64,000 nt of DNA from Streptomyces sp. NBC_00353 (GCF_036108815.1 NZ_CP107985.1:930001-994000); one strand, 5' to 3'. Positions 8,625 to 18,662 are shown, numbered from the stretch's first letter. The notes: generated by a model not told the origin, from the letters alone. A program made the numbers and translations.

Positions 8625-11312
8625 ATGACCGGCATCCAGGAAGCCCCCGTGCACGCACTGCTGGGCGACGGCACCACCGTGCGGATACGCCAGGCGGGGT
8701 CGGCGGACCGCGAAGAAGTGCTACGGCTGTACCGGGAGATGTCGCCGGAGAATCTGCGGCTGCGGTTCTTCTCCGCCAACCCCGCCTCCGCAGGGAAGGC
8801 CGCCGACCGCGTGGCAGCGGGCGAGCGGCCTGGCTACCGTGCGCTGGCCGCTGAATACGCGGGACATCTGGTGGGCCTGGCGGAATACGAGGTCCTGCCA
8901 CCAGGAAGCACCGCCGAGATCTCGGTGGCCGTCGCCGATGGGTGGCACCGCCGGGGTGTGGCCACGCTGTTGCTGGAACACCTGGCGGACGCGGGCCGTA
9001 CAGCAGGGGTGACGGCGTTCAGCGCGGATGCCCTGGCCGAGAATCACGACGTGCTGAAGGTCTTCCACGACCTGGGGCTGCGCGTCACCAGTCACTTCGA
9101 CGGTCCTGAGGTGCACTGCACGGTCGAACTCACCGAGGACAACGCCTATTTGAATGCCGTCGAGATCCGGGGGCGGGTCGCCGACGTCGTCAGCCTGCGG
9201 CCGCTGCTGCGGCCGAGGGCCGTCGTGGTGATCGGTGCGGGACGCAAGCCCGGCTCCGTAGGGCGGGCGATCCTGCGGAACATCCGCACCAGCTCCTACA
9301 CCGGGCTGGTCTACGCCGTCCACCCCGAAGCGGGCGCGATCGCCGGAGTACACGCCTACCGCTTCGTCGCCGATCTGCCGCAGGTACCTGACCTCGCCGT
9401 GATCGCCATACCGGCCGCGTCCGTCGACGGGGTGGCAGAGGAGTGCGGGACGGCTGGTGTGCGAGCCTTGCTCGTGGTCTCTGCCGGACTGAACACGCAC
9501 CAGGCCGCGGGCCTGATGGGCTCGTGCCGGCGCCACGGTATGCGGCTGGTCGGTCCCAACTGCCTAGGGCTCGCCAACACGGAGGACCGCGTACGTCTCG
9601 ACGCGACCTTCGCTGCCCGCCATCCCGGACCGGGAACCGCTGGAGTCGCCGTGCAATCAGGCGGTGTCGGCATCGCGCTGCTGGACGGCCTCGCCCGGCT
9701 CGGCATCGGCGTGTCCAGCTTCGTCTCGCTCGGCGACAAGTACGACGTCAGCGGTAACGACATGCTCCAGTGGTGGGAAAGCGACGGGCACACGGACCTG
9801 GCGCTGCTGCACCTGGAGTCCTTCGGCAACCCGCGCGCCTTCTCGCGCACCGCCCGCCGGGTGGCCCGGGTAATGCCGGTACTCACCGTGGACGCCGGCC
9901 GATCCGAAGCCGGAAGGCGCGCCGCGGCCTCCCATACCGCGGCGGCGGCCACCCCGACCATGACCCGGCAGGCCCTGTTCACCCAGGCCGGTATCACTGC
10001 CACCCGCACCATCGGCGAACTCCTGGACACCGCTGCCCTGCTGCATGCGCAGCCCCTGCCCGCAGGTACCAAGGTCGTTGTCGTGAGCAACGCGGGCGGG
10101 GCGGGAGTCCTGGCCGCGGACGCGTGCACGGATGCCGGACTCTCCGTCCCGGCGCTCGGCGCCGACCTAGTGGACGAGCTTCTTGGCCTGCTGCCGGATG
10201 GTGCCACCGCCACCAATCCTGTGGACGTCACTGCGGCGGTCGGCGAAGAGCAACTGCGGTCGTGCGTCGGCCTTCTGGCCCGGCACGGTGCCGTGGACGC
10301 CGTGCTCGTCACGCTGGTCCCTACTGCTGTCGCCGCGGCCACCGGCGAGGATCTGGTGCGCGCCCTGACATCGGGCCCAGAGCAGCTCCCCCGTCCGGTC
10401 CTCGCGGTCCTGCCCGCCCAGGCGGCCCGTGTCGAGCTTCTGCCGGCCGCCGACGAGACCACCGTCCCTGCGTACTCGGACGCTGAGGACGCCGCCCGTG
10501 CCCTCGCCCACACCGCTGCCCGCGCCGACTGGCTCTCCCGGCCACCGAGTTCAGTACCGGATTTGCCGAACGTGGAGACCGGTCGCGCGCGAGATCTCGT
10601 TGCCGCATATCTGGACGGCAATCCAGAGGGTGGCTGGCTGGATCCGCAGGCGATCGCGGCGCTTCTCTCCTGCTACGGCATCCCGCAGATCCCCTGGGCG
10701 TGGGCGCGGGACGAGGACGAGGCCGTTGCCGCGGCCGAGCCGCTCGCGGGGCCTGAGGGGCGGGTCGTGATGAAGGCCTACTGGCCAGGGTTGCTGCACA
10801 AGAGCGAGCAGCACGCCCTCCACCTGGACCTGCACAACGCCTCCCAGATCAGAGCCGCTCACCGTGATCTGGTCACCCGGTTCGGTGACAGGATGACCGG
10901 GGTGGTCATCCAGCCACTCGCCGAACGCGGCACCGAACTGTTCGCCGGGGTCGTCCAGGATGAGGTCTTCGGACCGCTCGTGGTGTTCGGGCTGGGCGGT
11001 ACGGCGACCGAACTGCTTGCCGACCATGCGGCCCGGCTGGCCCCGCTGACCGAGCTCGACGTGAACGACCTGCTGACCTCGCCGCGCTGCTCCCCCCTGC
11101 TGTTCGGCTACGCCGGCCGTCCCGCCGCCGACCTCGGTGCTCTGGAGCAGCTGCTGCATCGGCTGTCGCGAATGGCCTCGGATCTACCCCAGCTGGCCGA
11201 CGCCGACCTCAACCCAGTGCTCGCCGGGCCGCACGGGATCACGACGCTCGACGCCCGCATCCGGCTCGTCCCGCGCCACGCCCACGACCCGTATCTGCGT
11301 CGGCTGCGCTGA
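8625..11312 (+). CDS. patA: GNAT acetyltransferase fused to NDP-forming acyl-CoA synthetase (PatA-like)
   Basis: This 895-residue protein has an N-terminal GNAT domain (about residues 20-165, acetyl-CoA loop HRRGVATLLLEHL). An acyl-CoA synthetase follows: a Rossmann CoA-binding domain (VVVIGAGRKPGSVG near 205; GPNCLGLAN near 310), a ligase-CoA domain (VAVQSGGVGIALL) and an ATP-grasp domain at the C terminus (LADADLNPVL). Related proteins acetylate lysines of acetyl-CoA synthetase and other enzymes. The order here (GNAT first) is opposite to the enterobacterial Pat. GRRAAASHTAA retains the His typical of active NDP-forming synthetases. The ATG at 8625 has AAGGAG 9 bases upstream. A DevR-type box lies upstream, linking it to the dormancy-like regulon. 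Confidence 0.88.
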   Translation: MTGIQEAPVHALLGDGTTVRIRQAGSADREEVLRLYREMSPENLRLRFFSANPASAGKAADRVAAGERPGYRALAAEYAGHLVGLAEYEVLPPGSTAEISVAVADGWHRRGVATLLLEHLADAGRTAGVTAFSADALAENHDVLKVFHDLGLRVTSHFDGPEVHCTVELTEDNAYLNAVEIRGRVADVVSLRPLLRPRAVVVIGAGRKPGSVGRAILRNIRTSSYTGLVYAVHPEAGAIAGVHAYRFVADLPQVPDLAVIAIPAASVDGVAEECGTAGVRALLVVSAGLNTHQAAGLMGSCRRHGMRLVGPNCLGLANTEDRVRLDATFAARHPGPGTAGVAVQSGGVGIALLDGLARLGIGVSSFVSLGDKYDVSGNDMLQWWESDGHTDLALLHLESFGNPRAFSRTARRVARVMPVLTVDAGRSEAGRRAAASHTAAAATPTMTRQALFTQAGITATRTIGELLDTAALLHAQPLPAGTKVVVVSNAGGAGVLAADACTDAGLSVPALGADLVDELLGLLPDGATATNPVDVTAAVGEEQLRSCVGLLARHGAVDAVLVTLVPTAVAAATGEDLVRALTSGPEQLPRPVLAVLPAQAARVELLPAADETTVPAYSDAEDAARALAHTAARADWLSRPPSSVPDLPNVETGRARDLVAAYLDGNPEGGWLDPQAIAALLSCYGIPQIPWAWARDEDEAVAAAEPLAGPEGRVVMKAYWPGLLHKSEQHALHLDLHNASQIRAAHRDLVTRFGDRMTGVVIQPLAERGTELFAGVVQDEVFGPLVVFGLGGTATELLADHAARLAPLTELDVNDLLTSPRCSPLLFGYAGRPAADLGALEQLLHRLSRMASDLPQLADADLNPVLAGPHGITTLDARIRLVPRHAHDPYLRRLR

Positions 11313-11456
11313 CCCCGTCCCCACAGATCGAGGGAGACCAGCCATGAACCCACGAAGATCGGCGTCGTCATACGCGCCGTAGCGAGCGAACGGGCCTGAT
11401 CCATCGGTGCGCTGGCAGGGCCGGACGATGTCAGTTGCTGACCAAGGTTCGTTTGG

Positions 11457-11470
11457 GGGCCGGGAGTCCC
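11457..11470. promoter_or_regulatory. DevR/OsdR-type palindrome upstream of XRE-PNPOx gene
   Basis: GGGCC-GGGA-GTCCC, with the right half identical to the mycobacterial DevR half-site, about 107 bases before the ATG at 11577. Function is inferred from recurrence across the island. Confidence 0.5.
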
Positions 11471-11576
11471 GAGACCGGCGCGTTGGCCCGAGCGGAATCA
11501 GGGTTTCACCCAGTGCGGCGGCACGCCGCGCGTGGCACGTTGGATACAGCAACATAGTGAGGAAACGGCGGCGATC

Positions 11577-12494
11577 ATGCGAGCTCACCTAGGCGATCAA
11601 CTTGTGGTCGAGAGCCCAGCCACCGGCGCCACCAGGCGCGACGGCGAGATTGTCGGACTCCACCACGAGGACGGAACCCCTCCATACGACGTGCGCTGGT
11701 CGGATACGGACGCGGTGACTCTCGTTTTCCCCGGGCCCGACGCGCATGTCCATCACGTCGAACACGGGCCCGAGAGAGACCACGAGCTTTACCGACCGGG
11801 CATGGATGAGGCGGGTGCCGAGTCCGCCAGGACCCCGCTTGGCAGGGCACCCGACCCTGGCGACATCGGTCGGCGCGTGGCGTTCGAACGCAAGCGCCAG
11901 GGGCTCACCCGGGCAGAAGCAGCCCGCCTCGCCGGAATGGCGCCGGCCTACCTGGCGTATCTCGAAGAACGGCCGGCCGACCCGAGTGTGGCGAGTCTCA
12001 TCAGACTGGCCGGCGCGCTGGGCACGAGCGTCGCAGTCCTGCGCGGAGGCGGTATCGACCACCCGCCAGGCCAAGGTCGCGCGCTCGTGCATCCCCGGCT
12101 GCGGGACCTCGGCCCCGACGAGTGCCGCGCCCGGCTTGCCACGCATGGCGTGGGGCGAGTCGCGGTGTCGACACCCGATGGCCCAGCCGTCATCCCGGTG
12201 AACTACGAGGTCATCGATGACGCGATCGTTTTCCGGACCGCGCCCGACTCGGTGCCCGCAGCGGCTGTGGGAACGGATGTCGCATTCGAGGTCGACCATG
12301 TGGATGAGGCCATGAGTCAGGGCTGGAGCGTTCTCGTAGTCGGCCCTGCACGGGTTGTTACGGAACCCGACGCGGTGCGACGGCTAGCCGTTCGCGCCCA
12401 TTCCAAGCCTTGGGCAGGGGGCGAACGCGAGATGTGGGTGTCGATCCGGCCCACGCGCCTCACGGGCCGTCGCATCAGTCCTGCCGATCAATGA
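11577..12494 (+). CDS. DUF1918-XRE-pyridoxamine-oxidase-fold fusion protein
   Basis: This is a three-domain protein of 305 residues. Residues 1-60 match DUF1918 (MRAHLGDQLVVESP and YDVRWSDTDAVTLVFPGPDA). Residues about 95-155 are an XRE-type helix-turn-helix (RRVAFERKRQGLTRAEAARL and ASLIRLAGALG). Residues about 175-300 form a split-barrel PNPOx-like flavin/F420-binding domain (RLATHGVGRVAVSTPDGPAV, IPVNYEVID, VAFEVDHVDEA). The fusion suggests a DNA-binding redox or cofactor sensor. The ATG at 11577 follows GGAAACGGCGG. A DevR-type box is upstream. F420 versus FMN binding cannot be decided here. Confidence 0.82.
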   Translation: MRAHLGDQLVVESPATGATRRDGEIVGLHHEDGTPPYDVRWSDTDAVTLVFPGPDAHVHHVEHGPERDHELYRPGMDEAGAESARTPLGRAPDPGDIGRRVAFERKRQGLTRAEAARLAGMAPAYLAYLEERPADPSVASLIRLAGALGTSVAVLRGGGIDHPPGQGRALVHPRLRDLGPDECRARLATHGVGRVAVSTPDGPAVIPVNYEVIDDAIVFRTAPDSVPAAAVGTDVAFEVDHVDEAMSQGWSVLVVGPARVVTEPDAVRRLAVRAHSKPWAGGEREMWVSIRPTRLTGRRISPADQ

Positions 12495-12645
12495 GGGCCA
12501 CGGACTGCGGCTCGCCCCGCGCGCATTCCACGACCGTAAAGATCTGACCGTCACGGCAAGGTAAGTCCAGGAATGCGGCTCCTCCCCGTCTGTGGCGATC
12601 ACGGCGGTCCTAGATGCGATTGGTCGGCAAAGGCATCCGCAGGGG

Positions 12646-12915
12646 TCATTCGTGTTTCGCGGAAGGCGGGGAAGCGCGCAGGGTCGTCAGGCGCCGCCGG
12701 TACTCCTCCTCGTCGATCTCGCCGCGGGCGAACCGCTCGGCGAGCAGCTGCTCGGGCGCGGGCCCTGCCTGGACGTGGGTGTGGGGGTGCTCAGGGGTGC
12801 GGCCCAAGGCCCGGAAGATGAGCACGCCGATACCGACGATCACCACCCAGAACAGGACCATGCTCACTGACATCGCGAACCAGCCCCAGCCACCACCGTG
12901 GCCGTACCAAAACAT
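12646..12915 (-). CDS. Small membrane protein with C-terminal SHOCT domain
   Basis: The 89 residues contain an N-terminal aromatic/Gly leader (MFWYGHGGGWGWFAM), one membrane segment (about 14-38) and a C-terminal SHOCT motif (LAERFARGEIDEEEYRRRL, about 60-80). SHOCT modules are short oligomerisation helices. A His-rich linker (HPHTH) could bind metal. It reads away from the DUF1876 gene, and the shared intergenic region has two DevR-type boxes and a large palindrome. Confidence 0.85.
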   Translation of the reverse strand: MFWYGHGGGWGWFAMSVSMVLFWVVIVGIGVLIFRALGRTPEHPHTHVQAGPAPEQLLAERFARGEIDEEEYRRRLTTLRASPPSAKHE

Positions 12916-13026
12916 CGCGTTTCACTTCCCGGTTGTTGCCGGGGGCCGCGAGCGCGGAGCCCGCTGTCCTGCCACGTTCTCTGTCACTGTCACTACCACG
13001 GTCCCTCGGCCCTGACCGCCGGTGTA

Positions 13027-13041
13027 GGGCCGGATGGTCCC
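13027..13041. promoter_or_regulatory. DevR/OsdR-type palindrome
   Basis: GGGCC-GGAT-GGTCCC, about 110 bases upstream of the minus-strand SHOCT gene start. It is one of two such sites in this divergent intergenic region. Confidence 0.5.
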
Positions 13042-13076
13042 CGGTTGCTGGACAGTCAGCCGCGTGCTCGCAGGAC

Positions 13077-13124
13077 GGCCCACAGGGCGTGCCGGACGGA
13101 CCCGTCCGGCACGCCCTGTGGGCC
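13077..13124. repeat. 48-bp perfect inverted repeat (23-bp arms, 2-nt loop)
   Basis: The left arm at 13077-13099 and the right arm at 13102-13124 are exact reverse complements separated by AC. As RNA it would form an extremely stable hairpin; as DNA it could cruciform. It lies between two divergent genes, where a terminator is not expected, and its right end touches the DevR-type box at 13119. No T-run follows on either strand. Confidence 0.85.
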
Positions 13125-13134
13125 AGTAGGCCCA
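13119..13134. promoter_or_regulatory. DevR/OsdR-type palindrome upstream of DUF1876 gene
   Basis: TGGGCC-AGTA-GGCCCA is symmetrical in all six arm positions and is the best match to the consensus in the window. It lies about 180 bases before the ATG at 13315. Confidence 0.6.
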
Positions 13135-13314
13135 AGCCCGGGACAGCTCACACGGCGCAGTATGGAGGCCGGGGCAATTCGAGAAGGATCGTTGCCGCGC
13201 CGAATCCGGGAGTCGTTCGTGCTTCGCCGTCGTGGGAACCCGGCGTGCCGACGGCGGTCGACGACGGCCGCGCCCTCGGCAGGCTGGACCATTCAGCGGA
13301 AGGAAGTCTTGGCC

Positions 13315-13596
13315 ATGACCCTGCACACCAGCACCGAGAAGCCACGCAGCAAGCAGTGGAGCGTGCGCCTGGACCTCTTCGAGGAGGGTGACCTCACCAA
13401 GGTTCACGCTGTCCTCGACACCGGTGACACCACCCTTCAGAGTCGCACCTCCGCCCAGCGCAACCCTAACGACACTCCCATTCCCGAGATCGGCGACGAG
13501 TTCGCCGTCGGCCGGGCCCTGATCGACCTCGGCAACCAGCTGCTCAGCGCCGGAAGAACCGACGCCGCGTCGGGTGACCTTGCCGCGCCCGGTTGA
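13315..13596 (+). CDS. DUF1876 protein, Rv1738-like dormancy factor
   Basis: This 93-residue protein has the DUF1876 pattern: KQWSVRLDLFEEGDLTKVHA, then VLDTGDTTLQSRTSAQRNPN, and an acidic middle leading to GRALIDLGNQLL. The M. tuberculosis homologue Rv1738 is one of the most strongly DosR-induced genes, and its fold resembles ribosome hibernation factors. A ribosome-associated or nucleic-acid-binding role in dormancy is therefore plausible but not shown here. GGAAGGAAG precedes the ATG. The upstream palindrome and box support hypoxic regulation. Confidence 0.85.
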   Translation: MTLHTSTEKPRSKQWSVRLDLFEEGDLTKVHAVLDTGDTTLQSRTSAQRNPNDTPIPEIGDEFAVGRALIDLGNQLLSAGRTDAASGDLAAPG

Positions 13597-13882
13597 ATGG
13601 GCGTCGCGTCGAGGGCAGCCGCCCCGGCTGGTGGACAGAAGAGATCCGCCACTGCACAACGTCGGCCGTGGCGCTTCCGCCCGATGTCCGACGAGCTCGG
13701 GATGCATCTGTACGCGGCCCCGATGCGTGCCGTACGGCATTGCCCTGCTGTCTGCCCAGTTCGCGGGTGCGGCTGACCTGGGGCGGCTGTTGCTGTACGG
13801 CCCAGCGAGCTACGTCGACGAGGCGACCTACGTTGGGCCAGTAAGTTGGCATGCCGATTCACGCACCTCCCTTGTTCGGCTT

Positions 13883-15246
<1,364 letters not shown>

Positions 15247-15250
<4 letters not shown>

Positions 15251-16029
15251 TCTTCCAGTTCCTTCCGGGAGGCCGTGTCGAACTCAGGAGCGGCGGTATT
15301 GAAGGTTCGCAGCACCCGCACCACGTCGAGAGTGTCCATGCCATCGCGGCGCAGGAGGGGAATGAACGAGGGGAAGTTGGTCGAGTTGGACGGGCCGAAG
15401 CAGCCGTAACAGCCGCGCCCGTACGCGGGGCAGATCGCACCGCATCCGGCGTGGGTGACCGGACCCAGGCAGGGTGTACCGTGGGCGACCGTCACACAGA
15501 CCGTGCCGCGCTGCTTGCACTCGAAGCAGACGCTGTGCGCGGGTACGTCGGGTCTGCGTTCGGCCAGGTAGGCGGTGATGACCTCCACCAGTTGTCCTCG
15601 GTCGATGGGGCAGCCGCGCAGTTCGAAGTCCACCGGGACATGGGCGCTGATGGGTGTGGAGGTGGCGAGGGTCTCGATGTAGTCCGGTCTGGCATAGACG
15701 GCAGCCTGGAAGTCAGCGACGTCCGCGTAGTTGCGCAGCGCCTGGACGCCACCTGCGGTCGCGCACGCCCCGATGGTCACCAACCGCTTGGAGACGGCCC
15801 GGATGTGCTGGGCCCGGTCGACGTCCTGCTGGGTGGTCACCGATCCCTCGATCAGCGACAGGTCGTACGGGCCCGGCGCGTCGGCGCTGGAAGCCTCCAG
15901 GAAGTGTGAGATCTCCACCCTCTCGGCGATGCCGAGGAGTTCGTCCTCGCAGTCCAGCAAAGTGAGTTGGCATCCGTCGCAGGAGGCGAACTTCCAGACG
16001 GCGAGTTTCGGACGATCGCTCGCGGTCAT
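15247..16029 (-). CDS. hydD: NiFe hydrogenase small (delta) subunit
   Basis: The 260-residue protein has the proximal cluster motif FASCDGCQLTLLDCEDEL at its N terminus, IGACATAGG near residue 115, and additional Cys sets. These are CFECKQRGTVC, CLGPVTHAGCGAICPAYGRG and CYGCFG, giving three predicted FeS clusters. It passes electrons between the NiFe site and the diaphorase module. No Tat signal is present, consistent with a cytosolic enzyme. The ATG at 16029 is one base from the stop of the upstream FAD gene, indicating coupled translation. Confidence 0.92.
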
Positions 16030-16030
16030 G

Positions 16031-16870
16031 TCACAACTCCCTGACCATGAGGAGGGGTTGGGCCTTGCTCCAGCTGACGACGGGGCCGTCGCGGCAGAGC
16101 AGGAGGGGGCCGAGCTGGCAGTGCCCGCAGTGGCCAGTGGCACAGTGCACATTGCGTTCCAGCGAGACCTGAATCAGCTCCGGATCGACGCCGCGGTGCA
16201 CCAGTTCGCCGGCGGTGGCGCGAATCATCGGCTCGGGGCCGCAGATGAACGCCGCCGACGCTGCGGGACCGAAGGCGGCCCGGTCGAGCAGGGTCGTGAC
16301 GACGCCGACCTCGCCCTGCCACAGCGGGTCCGCGCGGTCCACGGTGGTCAAGACCCGGGCAGCCGACTGCCAGCCGCGAACGTCCTCGGTGTAGAGCAGC
16401 TCGTGAGGCGTGCGCGCTCCGATGAGGACGTTCAGCCGTCCGTAGCACTCGGCGGTGGCGAGCGCGTCGCGTACGAGCGGGCGCAGCGGCGCCAGACCGA
16501 TACCTCCAGCTACGACGAGCAGGTCGTTCCCAACTGCGGCGGGTAGTTCCCAACCGGTGCCGAACGGTCCGCGCACTCCGACCGTGTCACCACGCCGCAG
16601 CCTGTGCAGCGCGCCGGAGACCGCTCCGACCGTGCGGACGGTGTGCGTCAGCCGGTGCCCGTCGATCCCGGAGACCGACAACGGGATGTCGCCGACACCG
16701 AAGGCGTACACCATCGCAAACTGCCCAGGAGTGAAGGGCTGCAGGGTCGAGCGGACCGGTTCCAGGACGATCGTGGCGGTGTCGGGCGTCTCGGCCTCAC
16801 GTTCCACCACCCGGTACGGAACAGGGACGGTTCCCGGCCGAGGAGTCAATGTTGCGTATGCCATGATCAC
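16031..16870 (-). CDS. hydG: Hydrogenase FAD/NAD(P)-binding (gamma) subunit
   Basis: This ferredoxin-reductase-like protein of about 279 residues has an FAD domain (PFTPGQFAMVYAFGVG, GDTVGVRGPFGTGWEL), an NAD(P) domain (LLVVAGGIGLAPLRPL, AFICGPEPM) and a C-terminal 2Fe-2S ligand set (CATGHCGHCQLGPLLLC). It transfers electrons between NAD(P)H and the FeS chain, as in Pyrococcus HydG. A GTG at 16870 overlaps the previous gene by 4 bases; an ATG two codons later is also possible. Confidence 0.9.
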   Translation of the reverse strand: MIMAYATLTPRPGTVPVPYRVVEREAETPDTATIVLEPVRSTLQPFTPGQFAMVYAFGVGDIPLSVSGIDGHRLTHTVRTVGAVSGALHRLRRGDTVGVRGPFGTGWELPAAVGNDLLVVAGGIGLAPLRPLVRDALATAECYGRLNVLIGARTPHELLYTEDVRGWQSAARVLTTVDRADPLWQGEVGVVTTLLDRAAFGPAASAAFICGPEPMIRATAGELVHRGVDPELIQVSLERNVHCATGHCGHCQLGPLLLCRDGPVVSWSKAQPLLMVREL

Positions 16871-17325
16871 GACTCACCGGCGTCGGGGGGACCGTACAGG
16901 TCGAGCAGGCGGAATCGGGTGGCCTTCAGCCGCCGTGCGATCACCTGCGCAACGCAGTTGGTCAACGCCAAGCCGAACGACGGATCCTCCTCGCACGCGG
17001 CTCGGACCCGCTCCGCGTCGAACTCTGACGCCGACACTGCGCTGCGGGCCTGCGCGCCGAGGTGCCAGCGGTACGGCTCGAACAGCCAGGACCAGCCCAG
17101 CAGATCGCCTTCACCAAGGGTCTCCAGGACTGCTTCGCGCCGGGCCGGAACGTGAACGTCGAGCGCAACGAGCCCGGAATGGATGATCCAGAACCGGTCG
17201 GCGACACCGTCCTCGTCGAAGATGCGGGTGCCGCCGGGGAAGGAAACATCGTGGGCGAACGTGACCAGCCGCTCGCGGTGGCCGGGCGACAGAGCCCCGA
17301 GAAACCCGTGGCGAACAACGGTCAT
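16867..17325 (-). CDS. Cyclic-nucleotide-binding-domain protein in hydrogenase operon
   Basis: The 152-residue protein is essentially one cNMP-binding (CAP_ED) beta-roll: FAHDVSFPGGTRIFDEDGVA, FWIIHSGLVALDV, VLETLGEGDLLGWSWLF, plus a C-helix. There is no helix-turn-helix, so it cannot act like Crp. It more likely senses a ligand and modulates the hydrogenase or binds its partner subunits. It overlaps both neighbours by 4 bases (ATGA and GTGA), so it is an integral operon member. An upstream in-frame extension exists but would lie inside hydB. Confidence 0.85.
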   Translation of the reverse strand: MTVVRHGFLGALSPGHRERLVTFAHDVSFPGGTRIFDEDGVADRFWIIHSGLVALDVHVPARREAVLETLGEGDLLGWSWLFEPYRWHLGAQARSAVSASEFDAERVRAACEEDPSFGLALTNCVAQVIARRLKATRFRLLDLYGPPDAGES

Positions 17326-18482
17326 TGCGGACCCTCCCTCGGCTCCTGCCGGGCGGCCTCCCGTTCCAGGTTCAGCGCATGGGCCTCCTCGGTGATGTCG
17401 ATTCCGACCGGGCACCACACGATGCAGCGCCCACAGCCGACGCACCCGGAGCTGTCGAACTGGTCGTACCAAGTGCCGAGTTTGTGGGTGGCCCACTGCC
17501 GGTAGCGGCTACGCGAGGAGTTGCGGACCGGACCCGCCTGCAGGTGGGAGAAATCCAGGTCGAAGCAGGACTCCCAGCGCCGCCACCGCTCGGCGTGTTC
17601 ACCGGTGAGGTCCGTGACGTCCTCGGTGGTGGTGCAGAAGCAGGTCGGGCAGACCATGGTGCAGTTTCCGCAGGTCAGACAGCGGGCCGCGACGTCGTCC
17701 CAGCGCTCGGCTGTGAGCGTCTCGCGCATCAGCATCTGCAGGTCCACCAACGGCATGCTGCGGCCCATGCGATCCGCCGCGTCGGCGACACGCTCACTCG
17801 CCGCGGTCCGAGTCGCGGCGTCGGCGGGACCCTGGGGCAGCTCGGCCAGGACCGACGCTCCCTCCTCGCTCCCGATCCGCACCAGGAAGCGGTGGCCGTC
17901 GGAATCGAGCACCTCGGTCAGCGCCAGGTCGTAGCCGGGCCCCACGGCCGGCCCGGTCCCCATGGACACGCAGAAGCAGGTGGCACCCGGCTCGGTGCAC
18001 TCCGCCGCCACCAAGAAGGCCCGCTCACGTCGCCCACGGTACGCCGGGTCGTTGTACTGCCCGCCGGTCAGCACCCGGTCCTGAATTGCGATGGCCCGCA
18101 GGTCGCAGGGGCGCACACCGAGGAACGCGTACGACGACGGTGATGTCCGGTCCTCGGTCACCATCAGCTCGCCGTCGGCACCGCGATCGGCGGTCCACTG
18201 CCGCTCCCGCGGCGGATGCAGAAACGTCTTCCAGGACTGAGGGCCCGCGCTGTGCGCGAACACGGCGCCGTCCTCGCGGGCACGCAGCCGGTAGACGCCT
18301 GCCTCCAACTCGACTCCCCAGCCGTAGGGGAGTTCCGCACCGCCGGAGATCTCGGACAGGACGATCGCCCCGTCGCGGACGGTCGGTCCCACGACCGTAC
18401 GGCCGCGCCCGGCCAGGACCGTGATCAGCGCGTCCAGGCCGTCCTTGCCGATCACCGCGGCCGTGCCGCCGTCGTCCGCCAT
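17322..18482 (-). CDS. hydB: Hydrogenase 4Fe-4S dicluster (beta) subunit
   Basis: The 386-residue protein belongs to the HydB family. An N-terminal alpha/beta region contains GVRPCDLRAI and AAECTEPGATCFCVSM. Two C-terminal 4Fe-4S motifs follow: CLTCGNCTMVCPTCFC near residue 270 and CVGCGRCIVWCPVGID near 355. It wires the diaphorase to the small subunit. It is the first gene of the operon hydB-cNMP-hydG-hydD-hydA, with coupled 3' overlaps. A DevR-type box at 18553-18568 lies about 70 bases upstream of its ATG. Confidence 0.9.
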   Translation of the reverse strand: MADDGGTAAVIGKDGLDALITVLAGRGRTVVGPTVRDGAIVLSEISGGAELPYGWGVELEAGVYRLRAREDGAVFAHSAGPQSWKTFLHPPRERQWTADRGADGELMVTEDRTSPSSYAFLGVRPCDLRAIAIQDRVLTGGQYNDPAYRGRRERAFLVAAECTEPGATCFCVSMGTGPAVGPGYDLALTEVLDSDGHRFLVRIGSEEGASVLAELPQGPADAATRTAASERVADAADRMGRSMPLVDLQMLMRETLTAERWDDVAARCLTCGNCTMVCPTCFCTTTEDVTDLTGEHAERWRRWESCFDLDFSHLQAGPVRNSSRSRYRQWATHKLGTWYDQFDSSGCVGCGRCIVWCPVGIDITEEAHALNLEREAARQEPREGPQ

Positions 18483-18552
18483 CGCCAACCTTCCGACGCT
18501 GCCGCCGATGATGCCTTCCCGGCCAGTATGCGCACGGACCTGCTGCCCGGCA

Positions 18553-18568
18553 TGGGCCGACCGGCCCC
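18553..18568. promoter_or_regulatory. DevR/OsdR-type palindrome between hydB and hydrogenase protease
   Basis: TGGGCC-GACC-GGCCCC lies in the divergent region, about 70 bases from the hydB start and 95 bases from the protease start. It is positioned to regulate both directions. Confidence 0.6.
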
Positions 18569-18662
18569 TGCGTGGTCCAGGTGGCTGTGTCCGACACCCC
18601 GTACGGCCCCCGCGCGGACCCGGTACAACTGGCGAGCCTGTCCGGCGGGAAGGGGCAAGCGC

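Noticed and set aside
9356..10621. Long minus-strand open frame inside the PatA gene
   Set aside because: It is rich in Ser/Arg/Thr/Ala with no domain; the plus strand encodes the conserved synthetase domains.
11343..11381. Tiny frame MNPRRSASSYAP after a ribosome-binding-like GAGGGAGA
   Set aside because: Twelve codons without conservation evidence. It could be the start of a deleted gene but cannot be supported.
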